NCBI GenBank assembly: GCA_030374765.1
Contig: JARGXX010000129.1
Location: forward strand, 620,001-684,000
Source: Agarophyton chilense
Lineage: Eukaryota > Rhodophyta > Florideophyceae > Gracilariales > Gracilariaceae
Direction of reading: 5' to 3'
DNA length: 64,000 nucleotides
Within the stretch, counting starts at the first letter, position 1, and each line of letters starts with the position of its first letter. The notes under the pieces were generated by a model, which saw nothing but the letters and a program-made list of their open reading frames with translations, had not been told where the DNA came from and made no database searches. The position numbers and the translations under genes were made by a program. Below, piece by piece: positions 1 to 10,014 of the stretch.

Positions 1-1435
1 AAGGCATCTGTGAGTTGTTCAAGTAATAGCTCTTCAAGAGAGATTCGTTCGAGTTGATCTTCTGGATCACAGTTTGAACGCGTCAGCGTGTACGTTTGAA
101 GTTCCCCTATTGTAGTTGATGGTGAAATCAAATTTTGAAAGGCGCAGAAGCCATTGTACTAAGCGTTCCGACGGGTCGGTAATCGAAATGAGCCGTATGA
201 GGCATGAATGATCGGTATTGACCGTAAAGTGAGCACCCTGTAGGTAAGGTCTGAGGGTCATGAGAGCCAAACCCATCGCAAGGCATTCCTTTTCTGACAC
301 AGACTACTTCTTTTCTGCGTGGTGCAGTGTTCTCGACCAGTATCTAATAGGATATCGTATGCCGTCTCAATGCGTTTAAAAAAGGGCACACCCTATCTGA
401 AAATCGCTAGCGTCTGTATCGACGGAGTAAGAAAGATCCGTTTTCAGAATTGATAACACAGGAGCTGTGGTCAGCACGTGTTTTCGCTTTGCGATAGCTT
501 CCGTTTCGGCTTCTCCGAATTCCATCAATTGAACGGGTTCTCCCTTCTTCAATAAAGCATTAAGTAGTGCAGTGATATGCGAATTGCGCGGCACAAATCT
601 TCTGTAGGCGTTCCAGAGTCCGAGAAAAGATCCCAATTGCGTCTGTGTTCGCAAAGATTTGAACTCACGAATCGCAGCGGTCTGCATTTCTTCCATTTCC
701 AGTGTCCCTGGCTTTATCCAGTGTCCCAGGTATTTCACTTGGTCCGTGAAACATTCACCCTTCTTGATATTCAAGGTAGTTTCAGCTTGCTGTAACTTCT
801 CGAAGATTCCCTCAACATTCCCGAAATGGTCTTCCATATTCTTACTGAAAATAATGATGTCATCCAAGTAAGCAAGACATGTTTTCCACTCATACTGTGA
901 TAATATTATATCGATAGCACCCTGAAAAGTCGCAAGGGCGTTGGACAAACCAAATGGCATTCGCTGAAAGAGATACAGTCCTGCGTGACACGCCAATGTA
1001 CTCTTATCTTGGTCTTCTGGGGCGACTGGTATCTGCCAGTATCCCCAATTTGCGTCAAGCGTAATAAAACATTGGCTTCTCCAAAACTATCGATGCATTC
1101 ATCCATACGCAGTAATTGGTACGTATTCCTCACAGGTACTGCATTCAGTTTTCTGTAGTCAGCGCAAAACCGTAAAGAACTATCTCCTTTGAGAAGAAGG
1201 ACCACTGGGGACGTCCAACCTGATTGAACTAGCTCAAAGATTCCCTTCTCCAACATGGATTCCACGTATTCTTGCTCGATCTGACGAGTTCGCGGGCCTG
1301 CCCAATACGGTAACTGAGCGATGGGTCGTGTACCCGTTACAACATCAATATGATGTTCTGTAGCCGCGAACTGGCCAATGTGTCCATTTCATATATGTGA
1401 AAACTTCGTTAGAAATCTGCGCAATCTTCCTTTTT
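1..1435 (-). pseudogene. Broken Ty3/gypsy pol fragment (RT and RNase H)
   Basis: This is a decayed piece of a Ty3/gypsy retrotransposon polyprotein that continues past the left window edge. Read on the minus strand, it gives the RT N-terminus (FCADYRKLNAV near 1,160), then the RT palm with an intact YLDD motif near 865, then the start of RNase H (DTDASDFQIGCALF near 385-430), then the rest of RNase H ending near 67 (HADAF). These pieces lie in different frames separated by small indels near 1,000, 905 and 300-376, so no functional protein can be made. Non-coding similarity to the pol of the complete elements continues up to about 1,435. The RT sequence (DECIDSFGEANV) resembles the element at 23,885-34,538 more than the one at 2,463-13,528. 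No LTR for this copy is visible. Confidence 0.85.
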
Positions 1436-2462
1436 ACTCCTCAAGAACATGTTCCATCTTCACGCCCTCGAGGGCTTCTTCCATCTCTTCTTCAGAGACG
1501 TTCTCATCCTTCATATTATTCATGTTCTCGACGGCTTCTGGCGCTGTCGACTTCTGCTGAGTGGCGGGCATTTGCGAATTTGCACCACATTGCAAACTCG
1601 TAAATGCCCGCCACTCCGCCCTTCGTGTGCAACCTACCTATTCCGCCACCTCCGCGTGCCCGTGCGGGGCTTGTGAAGCAGTTGCATCGCGTCAAACGCC
1701 CAACCCCATCTCCCTGGAGTCTGTGTTTGAAAATGAAGTTCGTCCGTACTCGTTTTGTGATTGAAGAGTTAGGCCCATGTCTACTATTGCATACACGGTA
1801 AATTATTTCAGCTTTACTCGTTCTTGCTGCAACTGTTGGAGAACAGTCTTCCAATGCATTTCCGACCTGGTTTTCTCAAATTATCTCAAAGAGAAAAGTA
1901 TGTTCTATACACGGATCAAAGTCTCCAGCATGTCGTACTGCTTGGACTGCAATACTCCTTCGAGAGCCAAATCTGTCAGATTCTGACGATTGTCGTCTCT
2001 TTCCTATTTTGAAATAGAGAAATCACTTTCCACAATGGAATTCCTAGAGAAAATGTGCCAAGAGCGGCGCAGAAATCTCTGGACTTTGCAAAACGGGGCA
2101 GGAAATTCTTTCACGCCTCACTGAAAACGTTGCCGCCCTTCACAGAATTCTCTACATGCTTCAAATGTTGCGAAACAGCTGCGTCTCGGCAAATTGCATC
2201 CTTGAAAACCACAAAGCAGTCTTCTACTTCCACGAATTTCTCCTGAGAGAAAGGAAAGAAGAATCATTCTATCTGAGCATTGATGATCTGGTAGACGTTT
2301 ATGGGGCGTAAGCGGGAAAGTTGTAGGGGGAGAATCGATGATACGGGACAATCTGCGGCAGCGTTTTGAAGATTGAGCTCGGCCGTCAGCTTGGATACCT
2401 GTTGGGAAGAAGATAAAACAGAATTCCCATTGTGATGAGTATATCTCATTTTCGGCATCTGG
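1436..2462. other. Non-coding stretch with no recognised gene
   Basis: I see no convincing gene here. Short ORFs on both strands have no recognisable motifs. A near-perfect hairpin lies at 1,561-1,614. The last five bases (tctgg, 2,458-2,462) are the target-site copy of the adjoining retrotransposon. Confidence 0.5.
1561..1614. repeat. Inverted repeat, 24-bp arms with 6-base loop
   Basis: The arms 1,561-1,584 and 1,591-1,614 are reverse complements at 22 of 24 positions around a 6-base loop. A stable stem-loop, a MITE end or a transposon footprint are all possible. No flanking duplication was identified. Confidence 0.7.
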
Positions 2463-3349
2463 TGTAGGACAACGCTTGGAGCGGAGACACCACGAAGATG
2501 TTCGGGATCTTCCTCTCTTGAGAGACACGCCTCAGGCGGAGGAGACGCGTCCCAGCGGAGCACAGAAACAGAGCCACTCTGGAAAGGCACGACGGAGTCG
2601 GGTGTAAGACCGAGGCCAGTCCGGCGGGATATACCTAGAGTGTTTAGGTGAGCACGGCACAGTCCGGGGTGTGACCAATCCTAGGCGGAGCGGTACCACG
2701 GCGATTGTCCGAAAGGGAGCGAGGAAACACTCGTATGAGGGGGGCGAGCGGGGTGAGTGAGGCGGCCACTCACGAGAGCCAAAAAGGAGAACAAGAGGAA
2801 CGGTGGCGAAACCCTATACAGGGGCGCGACTACGACAAGTGTCGGTGAATGAATATGAACCCACGGTGGTGGTAGCACTTTGGTCGACAGAGGGGTGTAT
2901 GAACTAACGTGCGACGGGCGCTAAATCAGTATGCGGTGAAGACGCGCCGAAGGCGAAGAGTTCAGAGCCAAGACTCCCTCCTTGGGATCTCCCAAGAGGG
3001 TGTTTACTGGGGAGCAGTGCTGAACCTCCTAAGTACTGTGGCGCGCGGCCCCTGACAGTGGGCGCGCGCCCGAAAAATAGACACTAAATAGCGATAGCGT
3101 AGCCAAATAAATACTAAAAAATTACTAAATAATACTAACCATTAGGTAGAATCTGGGCCACGTGTGGCACGCCTCGCACTCGAGCGTCGGCATCCGTGCA
3201 GTTCACGTGTGCCACCCGTGTGCACTTCCGGTCCTAACCGGCCGTCAGCACGCAATAGCGGTATAGCTTGTCATAGACCAAGCTAGTCCTCAAGCAAGCG
3301 AACTTCCTGAGTCCTGCGAAGAAACCCCCTTGAAAGGCATTGTCCTTCA
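2463..3349 (-). repeat. 3' LTR of element 1
   Basis: An 887-bp terminal repeat nearly identical to 12,656-13,528. It starts TG and ends CA on the plus strand. It carries a 14-bp insertion absent from the other LTR, near 2,865-2,880, where a ggt repeat is expanded and followed by agcacttt. A GC-rich block (gcgcgcggcccctgac, near 3,040-3,070) is followed by an AT-rich stretch at 3,100-3,140 that could hold the promoter. Confidence 0.95.
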
Positions 3350-3384
3350 TATCCCTCTCCTTAGGTGACGAACACGCCGTCGAC

Positions 3385-4863
3385 ATGGCGGGGAGGCAAC
3401 GGTCCAACCGGCATAAGAGCGAGCCGCGTAACGCGTCCAGCGACCACTCGACTGTCGAAGGCAGAGCTGCATCACCGAACGACAAACGCAACAACGCGGT
3501 AACCACTCCTCGAAATTCGAGCGCTCTTCCGCATCGTACGCCAACTTCCAGCGACCACATCCCGACACCTCGGCGACCAGCACTCCCGAAGAACGGTGGT
3601 AACAATCCCCGCCGGGGTTACTTCTCCGGTTTCCATTCGGCTCCCCTTCCGCAGGGGAGTGCCTCCTCAACCGCGCCGATCCAATCCCGGGGTCCCGTTG
3701 AAGCTTCAAGCAACATCACTCCTGAGGAGGACAACTGGCCAATTTACGACGAACTCGTCGGGTTAGACCCGCGTCAACATGCGGCGATTCTCCGGAGAGC
3801 TCCGTGGTTCCATCCGACAGTGGTCTTCGACGAAGAACTCGTGGCCGCGTACGCTGATGGCAATGCGCGTCTCCCGGGCGAGCTGCCGGCTTTAATCACC
3901 ACTTCGTGGGACAGGCGACGCCGCGTGGCGGTTCCCGTTCAGGCGATTCTGCGGCGAAGGCGCGAGTCGGCGGAAGAGGCGCATTGTACCTTCGTCCGCA
4001 TGGGCTTCTCACGGATCAACCGGGCAAACTTTCAATACCCCATCCCCAACGAATTCGGCTTCGGCCTACGGATGTACCGGACGCAGGGTGAGATCGGCTA
4101 TTGTGACCGCCTTGCGGCGTTGGAAACTTACGCATGGCGCGGTCAACAGCGAACCCGTCAAGAAGCGATCTGCTGGGTCCGTCCGATCATTCGTGCCGAG
4201 TTCCGTCACCTTCGTCGTGAGTCCCGATATCGCTGCTTACAGAAATTCATCCGCGAGGAGCGTCGGGGCATATCCCGCTTTGGGTTCCTTGTCCCTTATC
4301 AGAACACGGAGATAAACCGGATTAGTCCCTTTTACCAGTTCGGGCGATACGCTTCCCTGCCTGGGTGGTGGTCCTGCGTCGAGATGTGCCGGGGATGTTA
4401 CGTGGAGTTGCCTCCAGTCGTCTCCTATCTGGGCTCATACCTCATCGAGGATCCGCACTCCGGCTTATGGTCCGTGGTCCTAACCGAATGGGCAGTCCTC
4501 GCCGCGGCGTACATCTTGTGGGAAGCCTACGACCAGTATCGACTGTGGTATCTTCCCCGGCGTTTGCGTGGTTACATCCAGCAGCTGGACGTTCAACTCT
4601 CTCTTGGAGGTGTCAATAACGCTGATGAAGCTCAGGAGCTCATCAACATCATTAGGCGTGTCGACTTGGCTGTCGTGCCTGTCCGGCAGGGCAGCCGTGG
4701 TCAAGAAGCAGGTGGGGCTGATCGGTCTCCGGGGCGTCGCACGCCGTTGGCGGGAGATTTCATCTTCTTTAACCCATGGGAGCAGCAAGAGATCTCCGAG
4801 GCGGAGTCGTCGGCACTCAGGATGGCTTTGCAAGGCATACCATACGGGCACCCCGTGGGGTGA
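3385..4863 (+). CDS. Antisense ORF of element 1, unknown protein
   Basis: A 492-codon ORF runs opposite to gag-pol. It starts 36 bp inside the 3' LTR edge at the first ATG (MAGRQRSNRH); the open frame extends back into the LTR but has no earlier ATG. The N-terminal ~110 residues are Ser/Pro/Arg-rich and look disordered. A folded-looking core follows, with an APWFHP motif, a basic segment rich in RRR, FGRYASLPGWW, VELPPVVSYLGS, a hydrophobic Trp/Tyr-rich helix (LTEWAVLAAAYILWEAYDQY) and SPGRRTPLAGDF. Nearly every one of these motifs recurs in the antisense ORF at 32,007-33,703. The frame stops at 4,863, but homology to the other copy continues in the +1 frame to 5,197, so a one-base frameshift near the CCCCGTGGGG at about 4,850-4,860 has probably truncated it. 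I recognise no known domain. A retroviral-type envelope is unlikely: there is no signal peptide, and the orientation is antisense. Confidence 0.75.
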   Translation: MAGRQRSNRHKSEPRNASSDHSTVEGRAASPNDKRNNAVTTPRNSSALPHRTPTSSDHIPTPRRPALPKNGGNNPRRGYFSGFHSAPLPQGSASSTAPIQSRGPVEASSNITPEEDNWPIYDELVGLDPRQHAAILRRAPWFHPTVVFDEELVAAYADGNARLPGELPALITTSWDRRRRVAVPVQAILRRRRESAEEAHCTFVRMGFSRINRANFQYPIPNEFGFGLRMYRTQGEIGYCDRLAALETYAWRGQQRTRQEAICWVRPIIRAEFRHLRRESRYRCLQKFIREERRGISRFGFLVPYQNTEINRISPFYQFGRYASLPGWWSCVEMCRGCYVELPPVVSYLGSYLIEDPHSGLWSVVLTEWAVLAAAYILWEAYDQYRLWYLPRRLRGYIQQLDVQLSLGGVNNADEAQELINIIRRVDLAVVPVRQGSRGQEAGGADRSPGRRTPLAGDFIFFNPWEQQEISEAESSALRMALQGIPYGHPVG

Positions 4864-5197
4864 TCTCCCGGAGGAGGAGGGCGAATATCGTGGCGACGAG
4901 GTCATGGAAGACGTTGGAGATCCCGATGGTGCCGATACTACGGCGCAGCCGGCGCAAAGAGCGACTCACGCAGGTGCAGTGGTCGATCCAGTGGCGGCGG
5001 CGTTGCCGGACGAACCAAAAGTTATCGAGGTTCCCATACGCCCAGAGGCGGTCGTGATCTCCCAGTTCCTTCGGGGTGTTGGATTGAACGCGAAAGCGGC
5101 GAGCGGCGACATCGGTGCGATGAGAGACGCCCTCGTGGCACGCCTGACCGGCAGGAGTACCTCCGCTAGCGAATCGGTTGGCGCGCACGGCAATTAG
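4864..5197 (+). pseudogene. Frameshifted C-terminal part of the antisense ORF
   Basis: This is the continuation of the antisense ORF in the +1 frame, within an open frame that spans 4,568-5,197. It begins with an acidic linker (PEEEGEYRGDE) and ends with VVISQFLRGVGLNAKAASGD. This matches the end of the copy in element 2 (DPLRQFLLDAGFPVNQVEGD) in spacing and hydrophobic pattern. The terminal ~40 residues could be a small helical module of SAP or LEM type, but that is a guess from length and pattern only. It ends about 230 bp before the end of the oppositely oriented pol, so the two reading frames are convergent and do not overlap. Confidence 0.6.
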
Positions 5198-5425
5198 GGT
5201 TCTTCCAACTAATCCCTTGTGATCTTGGTTAGTATATCCCGCTGTGCGGTAGTGTGTGCAGCAACTTCGAAAATAGTAAACTGCTTCCGTCTATGGCGTA
5301 TTTCTTCTCTTTCTACTCTTCCACTTCTTCTGAGTGTCCCTCCTCGAGGTCTTCTGTGCATCTTCTCCTTCTTCCAAGGGTCCTTATACAGATCTTCTGT
5401 TCCTTTATCCCCATCGGGTGTCTTC

Positions 5426-6788
5426 TTATCCCACTTGGGCTCGGTCTATGGTAGCCGGCAAAGCCGTGACAGTACGACGTTGATACTGTACCACCTTTGA
5501 CCGAGGTAGGTGCTCTATCGGTTCGCCTGAATCCCATTCGGGGCCGTACCCGTACCAACGGACCAAATATTGGAGATACCTCTTTGGGTGGTAGGAGTGC
5601 TCCAGAATGCGTCCGACCACGAACTCTTGTCGGTACACTTCCCGGCCATCCCGTATGACGGTGTCGCTATTTCCGGGTGGTACCCGTCCTGAGCCAGGGG
5701 GTCCCGAAGTTATCACGCGTTGGGCGGCTTCGCTCCGGTCGGGCCGTGTAGCGAGCAAGGCAGTCCTCGGCTGAGTAGAATGTCGACCCGAGTTCGGCGG
5801 TTCATTTTCTCCAAGTGCCGGATTTGTTTCGGCGCTTCCCACTCCGGTTGGAGGGCCCACACCAGCGGGTAACCCGGGTGGTCGTTCCGCTAATCGGCGT
5901 GGTGAAGCTCGCTTCGGCGGTGAGATTCGGTGGGGCGGTGGCGCATTGTCGCACCTCTCTGTCCCACGGCGAGATTCCGTGTAGTCACGTGAGCGTTCCA
6001 ATGGCTGGCTGTCCGGCGTCGGCGCCGTGGATGTATCCGCCTCCCTGTGCGGGATACTTGGCGGTGCGTCGTCCACTCGTACTGTATCAGACTGCGGTGC
6101 GTCGAGCGCATTTGCATTTCGCGTTGCACGTGTGGTGACACCTCGGCAAGTGTTAGTGGCGTTTTCAGCAGCTGCGTTCTGAGGCTTGGATAGCGGCTGC
6201 GTCGAGTCGTGCAGGACGTCGGTATCAGGCACCCCTGATGGGCGAAGAATGACACGCGACGGTGCGGCCGGTCTAGCGACGGTATCGACCGGATTACGAC
6301 GGCTGTCGGGCGCCTCCCCCTCCTTAGACGATGTGCCGGAGTTGTTGTCCGTCGGGTTAACGGGGGAGGAGCGACGAATGCGCGACACGATTCCTTGCGG
6401 GTTGGGCGCCGCGGGTAGCGGAAGGTCAGCCAAAACCCGAGATGGGTGTGGTAACGCGTAGGGCCGCGGGTGGACCTGGGGTAAAGGGGTCGATGAATCC
6501 GTTTCAACGGGAGCAGTCACACCAGTAGGTTGGGATGTTAACGGCGGAGGAGCCGATACCATGCGATCGCGGGAGATGCGTTCGTTTTTACCAGCGAGGT
6601 CAACAACGACAGTGTCGGAAGCCACCGAAATAACCCGAGAGGGGCCGTCAGCACCGGGTGACAGCTTGTGGCGTTTCTCCTTCTCTGGGTTCCAATACTC
6701 CTTGCGGATGAATACATAACCGTCGTGGGCGAGACGTGGCGGCGAGCGAGGGGCTTTGGTATCAAAGTCATGCTTGTAAGCGGCCTGG
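5426..6788 (-). pseudogene. Pol C-terminal part with chromodomain (element 1)
   Basis: This is the distal part of the Pol polyprotein, in the same frame as 6,791-9,997 but separated from it by one TGA at 6,791-6,793. The first ~55 codons hold the segment found downstream of integrase in related copies (FIRKEYWNPEKEKRHKLS). A long Pro/Thr/Ser/Arg-rich linker follows, and then a chromodomain near 5,460-5,640 (FVVGRILEHS, YLVRWYGYGPEWDSGEPIEH). Chromodomains on Ty3/gypsy Pol proteins are known to direct integration to chromatin carrying particular histone marks. The aromatic and W..W-like pattern (LVRWYGYG, WDSGEPI) is visible, but the usual TWEP is WDSGEP here. A protein starting at the ATG at 6,625 would be 399 residues, but this is more likely the tail of Pol. 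Confidence 0.85.
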
Positions 6789-6790
6789 GC

Positions 6791-9700
6791 TCAGCCCATT
6801 GAACGCCGTGCGGCGGGAACGAGCTTCGAAAGCCAAGTTTTCCACGCTTCGCGGTAAGCAGTCGGTGACGGAAAGGTATCCAGCGTGGGCTGTGGTTCCA
6901 GCGCCACGGGCGGTAGGGTACGGGACAGTACCAGCTCGAAGGGCGTTAATCCAGTTGTCCTGTGCACCTGCGTATTGTACGCAAAGGTGAGCGCATCTGT
7001 GAACAAGTCCCAATCTTTGGGGTGGTCTGCAACGTAAGAACGGAGTGTCGCAGGTAGTGTCCGGTTGAACAGTTCGGCCTGCCCATTAGTTTGGGGATGG
7101 TAAGTGGTCGTTAACAGGTTCTTAATGTCCAAGATGCGACACACATCCTCGAAGAAACGAGAGGCGAACTGTCTCCCGTTATCGGAGAGGAGGTTGACCG
7201 GTGGGCCGTAGACGAAGACCCAGTGTAGGACGAAGGCTTGAGCCACGCTCATAGCGGAGATCTTCCGTAACGGTACGGTCCGGACCAGCTTGGAGAAGCG
7301 ACCCGTAATTACGAGTAAGAACTTGTAATTCCACTTAGTGGTAAGGAAGGGACCGAGTATATCGATGGCCACAAACTCGAATGGAGCGCGAGCTGGAAAA
7401 AGCTTCAACTTCGTCGCGTGACGGCAGAGCTTGACACGGTTCCGAGCGCAATCGGTATAAAACCGCACTGTTGCGTAGCAGTCCACTGCCATGGCAGGCC
7501 AGTAGAAGTTACAGCGTAGGGTGAGGTAAAGTTTCCGTCCCCCGACGTGGGCACTCAGTTTGGAGTAGTGCGACAACCGCAAGACTCTCGACTGGAGGTT
7601 ATGTGGTACCACGATTTGTGGGTGCGATCCGAAGTTCGGTACAAGGTATCCGGCATCATTCACCTGAGAGGGGAGAGTACCTCCTTCATTGAGTTGAGCG
7701 CGGACCTTCGCGCAGAACGGGTCAGCGTATTGCTCCAGTATCATCTCCTCTGGAGTAATAGGCACGAAGTTCCCTGGTAAGGGTTTCTCCGAATCTTCCG
7801 AGAGAAGAAAGTCGTCCAATTCGGAACCGGAATCTGAAGAGTCCGTGTCTCGTTCTTCGTCCTCGATGGTAGCGTCGTCGCCATTCACTGCAAAGCAGGG
7901 TATTTCATCGTCTTTGACGGGTAGTGCTTCGCCAGTAGTGACCAGGCGGGAGAGAGCATCGGCTTGGGTGTTGCACGATCCTTTTCGGTACTGCACGTCA
8001 AAGTCAAATTCCGCTAGACGGAGACGCCAACGCATCAAGCGGCCTGAAGGCTCGGAGATGGAGAGTAGCCATCGAAGTGATGCGTCCGTAAAAACGGTGC
8101 AATGATTACCCATGAGATAGGGGCGCAACGTTTGTAATGCCCATACTAGTGCAAGGCATTCCTTCTCCAAGACCGAGTAATTCTTCTCGTGGACGTTTAG
8201 CGATGGAGACCAGTACCCCACGGGGCGTCTTTCCCCATTGGGTGCAGTTTGAAACAGTGCACAACCTACTTGGTAGTGGCTGGCGTCCGTATCTACGGTG
8301 AAGGGCCTTCCAGGCTTGGGCAACGAGAGGATTGGGGCGGAGACGACAGAATCCTGAAGAGAGTTGAATGATTCCGTTTGAACAGGGGTTAAGGGGTTCA
8401 GTTTTGGTGGTTGGCCTTTCCGCAAAAGCTCGTTTAACGGTGCAGCCTTGTCCGCAAAGTGCGGGATGAATCGTCGGCAGACGTTTGCGAGCCCCAGAAA
8501 GGAACGAAGCTCGGTTTGCGTCCGCGGTTCTTTAGCCTCTTTGAGTGACTTAACACGAGTCTCCTCGATTGTAACACGTCCTGGACGGATAAAATGGCCG
8601 AGATACCTCACGGTGTTTGCGAAGAAGTCACATTTCTTCAACTTAAGAGTGACACCCGCATCTCGTAGCGTGGTCATGATATCCCTCACATGAGTGAGAT
8701 GTTTGTTTAGATTATCTGAGAAGATGATTATGTCACCTAGGTAGACCAGGCAGGTACGCCATTTGAAGCGGGCCAATAGGATGTCAATGGCTCGCTGGAA
8801 AGTGGTGGGGGTGTTGGTAAGACCAAAAGGCATCCGTTTGAAACGGTAGAGACCGGAGTGACACGCGAAAGCGGTTTTATCCTGGTCTTGCTTCCCTACC
8901 GGAACTTGCCAGTATCCCCAATTGGCGTCCAGGGTTGTAAAGACGGTGGCGGTGCCCAGAGAGTCGATGTACTCGTCCATTCTTGGGATTAAATACACGT
9001 CCTTGACGGTAACGGCATTCAACCGGCGGTAGTCGACGCAAAACCTCCAGGAACCATCCTGCTTTGGAGCCAGTACTACTTGAGAAGCCCACGGCGATTG
9101 AGCCGGTTTAATGACTCCTGCTCGAAGCATTTTATCCACTTGTGCCTTTTCTTCCGTGCGTGCGGCGGGTCCGGCACGGTATGGGTGCTGAGAGATGGGT
9201 CGGGTGTCCGGTAGCAAATCAATCCGGTGTTCCGTAGTGGCAATCTCACCAAGGGAGCCGTCCCACATAGTGGTGAAGTCCCTTAAAAGTTCTTGCAATC
9301 GATGGCGGTATGACTCCGGGACGTGGCTGAGATCCAGGTCCTCGGGTTCTTGGACTGGATCGGGGCGGTCACCACTCATTGAAACAGGCTGCGTCCCTGA
9401 TGTTACAGGTTGAACCCCGGGTACCGGTGATGAAACGGGTTCCGGGCTGTCCCCCTCATTAGAGTGAACAAGTCCGAGAACGTCAGCTGCGGTCAGCTTT
9501 GTCGGCACCATAGCGATGGGGTGCGGCATGACGGACCCTATCACTTGGTTCTTCACCAGATACTGGGGTACAGTTCCTAGATTGGCGATCAGCACGTGAA
9601 ACGGTTGGTTTGGCTTCACATGGACGATTCCATTCGCAATTGCGAGGCTGTGCATGTCATACAGTGACGACAATGGTTGCAATACCCGGAGTCCATGTTG

Positions 9701-9997
9701 ACGGGAGGATACTTTCACCATCATTTGGGACTCAGGCGGGACGCACAACGACGCTGCGACGCGGAGCTTATTAGATTCACGGTTATCAAGTCCAGGTTCC
9801 TGTGCTGCCGGTAGTGGGAGATGCTTCTTCGTGGCACGCCTCAGCGGACGACGAACGATCGGAGTGGACGATCCATCCTCCATCTCGACACGCCGTTGGC
9901 GGGGGAAGATCGCTTCGACGAAGCGGTCGCAAAAGTCGCAACCCAAGATGACAGGGGTGGTTAATTTCCGACATACGACGAAGTCAAGTTTCACCAC
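6791..9997 (-). CDS. pol: Pol polyprotein of element 1: RT, RNase H, integrase
   Basis: An uninterrupted frame of 1,068 codons that reads in continuation from the protease. In order it has the protease C-terminus (PVILGCDFCDRF), RT (WRFCVDYRRLNAV, MPFGLTNTPTTFQRA, LVYLGDIIIF), RNase H (FTVDTDASHYQVGCALF, EKECLALVWALQTLRPYL, TQADALSRL) and integrase (FVAIDILGPF, LLSDNGRQF, TTYHPQTNGQAELFN). The integrase D, D and E residues are present. Two key residues are changed. The RT box YLDD is YLGD (codon GGT near 8,738), which removes a metal-binding aspartate, and the first Cys of the integrase HHCC zinc finger is Tyr (VRFYTDCARN). The protein is therefore predicted to be inactive despite its length. 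The first listed codon is GTG; the frame is really entered from the protease, with one frameshift near 10,030. Confidence 0.9.
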   Translation of the reverse strand: MVKLDFVVCRKLTTPVILGCDFCDRFVEAIFPRQRRVEMEDGSSTPIVRRPLRRATKKHLPLPAAQEPGLDNRESNKLRVAASLCVPPESQMMVKVSSRQHGLRVLQPLSSLYDMHSLAIANGIVHVKPNQPFHVLIANLGTVPQYLVKNQVIGSVMPHPIAMVPTKLTAADVLGLVHSNEGDSPEPVSSPVPGVQPVTSGTQPVSMSGDRPDPVQEPEDLDLSHVPESYRHRLQELLRDFTTMWDGSLGEIATTEHRIDLLPDTRPISQHPYRAGPAARTEEKAQVDKMLRAGVIKPAQSPWASQVVLAPKQDGSWRFCVDYRRLNAVTVKDVYLIPRMDEYIDSLGTATVFTTLDANWGYWQVPVGKQDQDKTAFACHSGLYRFKRMPFGLTNTPTTFQRAIDILLARFKWRTCLVYLGDIIIFSDNLNKHLTHVRDIMTTLRDAGVTLKLKKCDFFANTVRYLGHFIRPGRVTIEETRVKSLKEAKEPRTQTELRSFLGLANVCRRFIPHFADKAAPLNELLRKGQPPKLNPLTPVQTESFNSLQDSVVSAPILSLPKPGRPFTVDTDASHYQVGCALFQTAPNGERRPVGYWSPSLNVHEKNYSVLEKECLALVWALQTLRPYLMGNHCTVFTDASLRWLLSISEPSGRLMRWRLRLAEFDFDVQYRKGSCNTQADALSRLVTTGEALPVKDDEIPCFAVNGDDATIEDEERDTDSSDSGSELDDFLLSEDSEKPLPGNFVPITPEEMILEQYADPFCAKVRAQLNEGGTLPSQVNDAGYLVPNFGSHPQIVVPHNLQSRVLRLSHYSKLSAHVGGRKLYLTLRCNFYWPAMAVDCYATVRFYTDCARNRVKLCRHATKLKLFPARAPFEFVAIDILGPFLTTKWNYKFLLVITGRFSKLVRTVPLRKISAMSVAQAFVLHWVFVYGPPVNLLSDNGRQFASRFFEDVCRILDIKNLLTTTYHPQTNGQAELFNRTLPATLRSYVADHPKDWDLFTDALTFAYNTQVHRTTGLTPFELVLSRTLPPVALEPQPTLDTFPSPTAYREAWKTWLSKLVPAARRSMG

Positions 9998-10014
9998 GCG
10001 AGCGCCAACGCGGA

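Noticed and set aside
3385-4863. Antisense ORF as a retroviral-type envelope gene
   Set aside because: There is no signal peptide, furin-like site or C-terminal membrane anchor, and the orientation is opposite to gag-pol.
3385-5197. Antisense ORF as a mere shadow of pol
   Set aside because: It does not overlap any sense-strand coding region, and its protein sequence is conserved in an independent element, so it is kept as a real gene.
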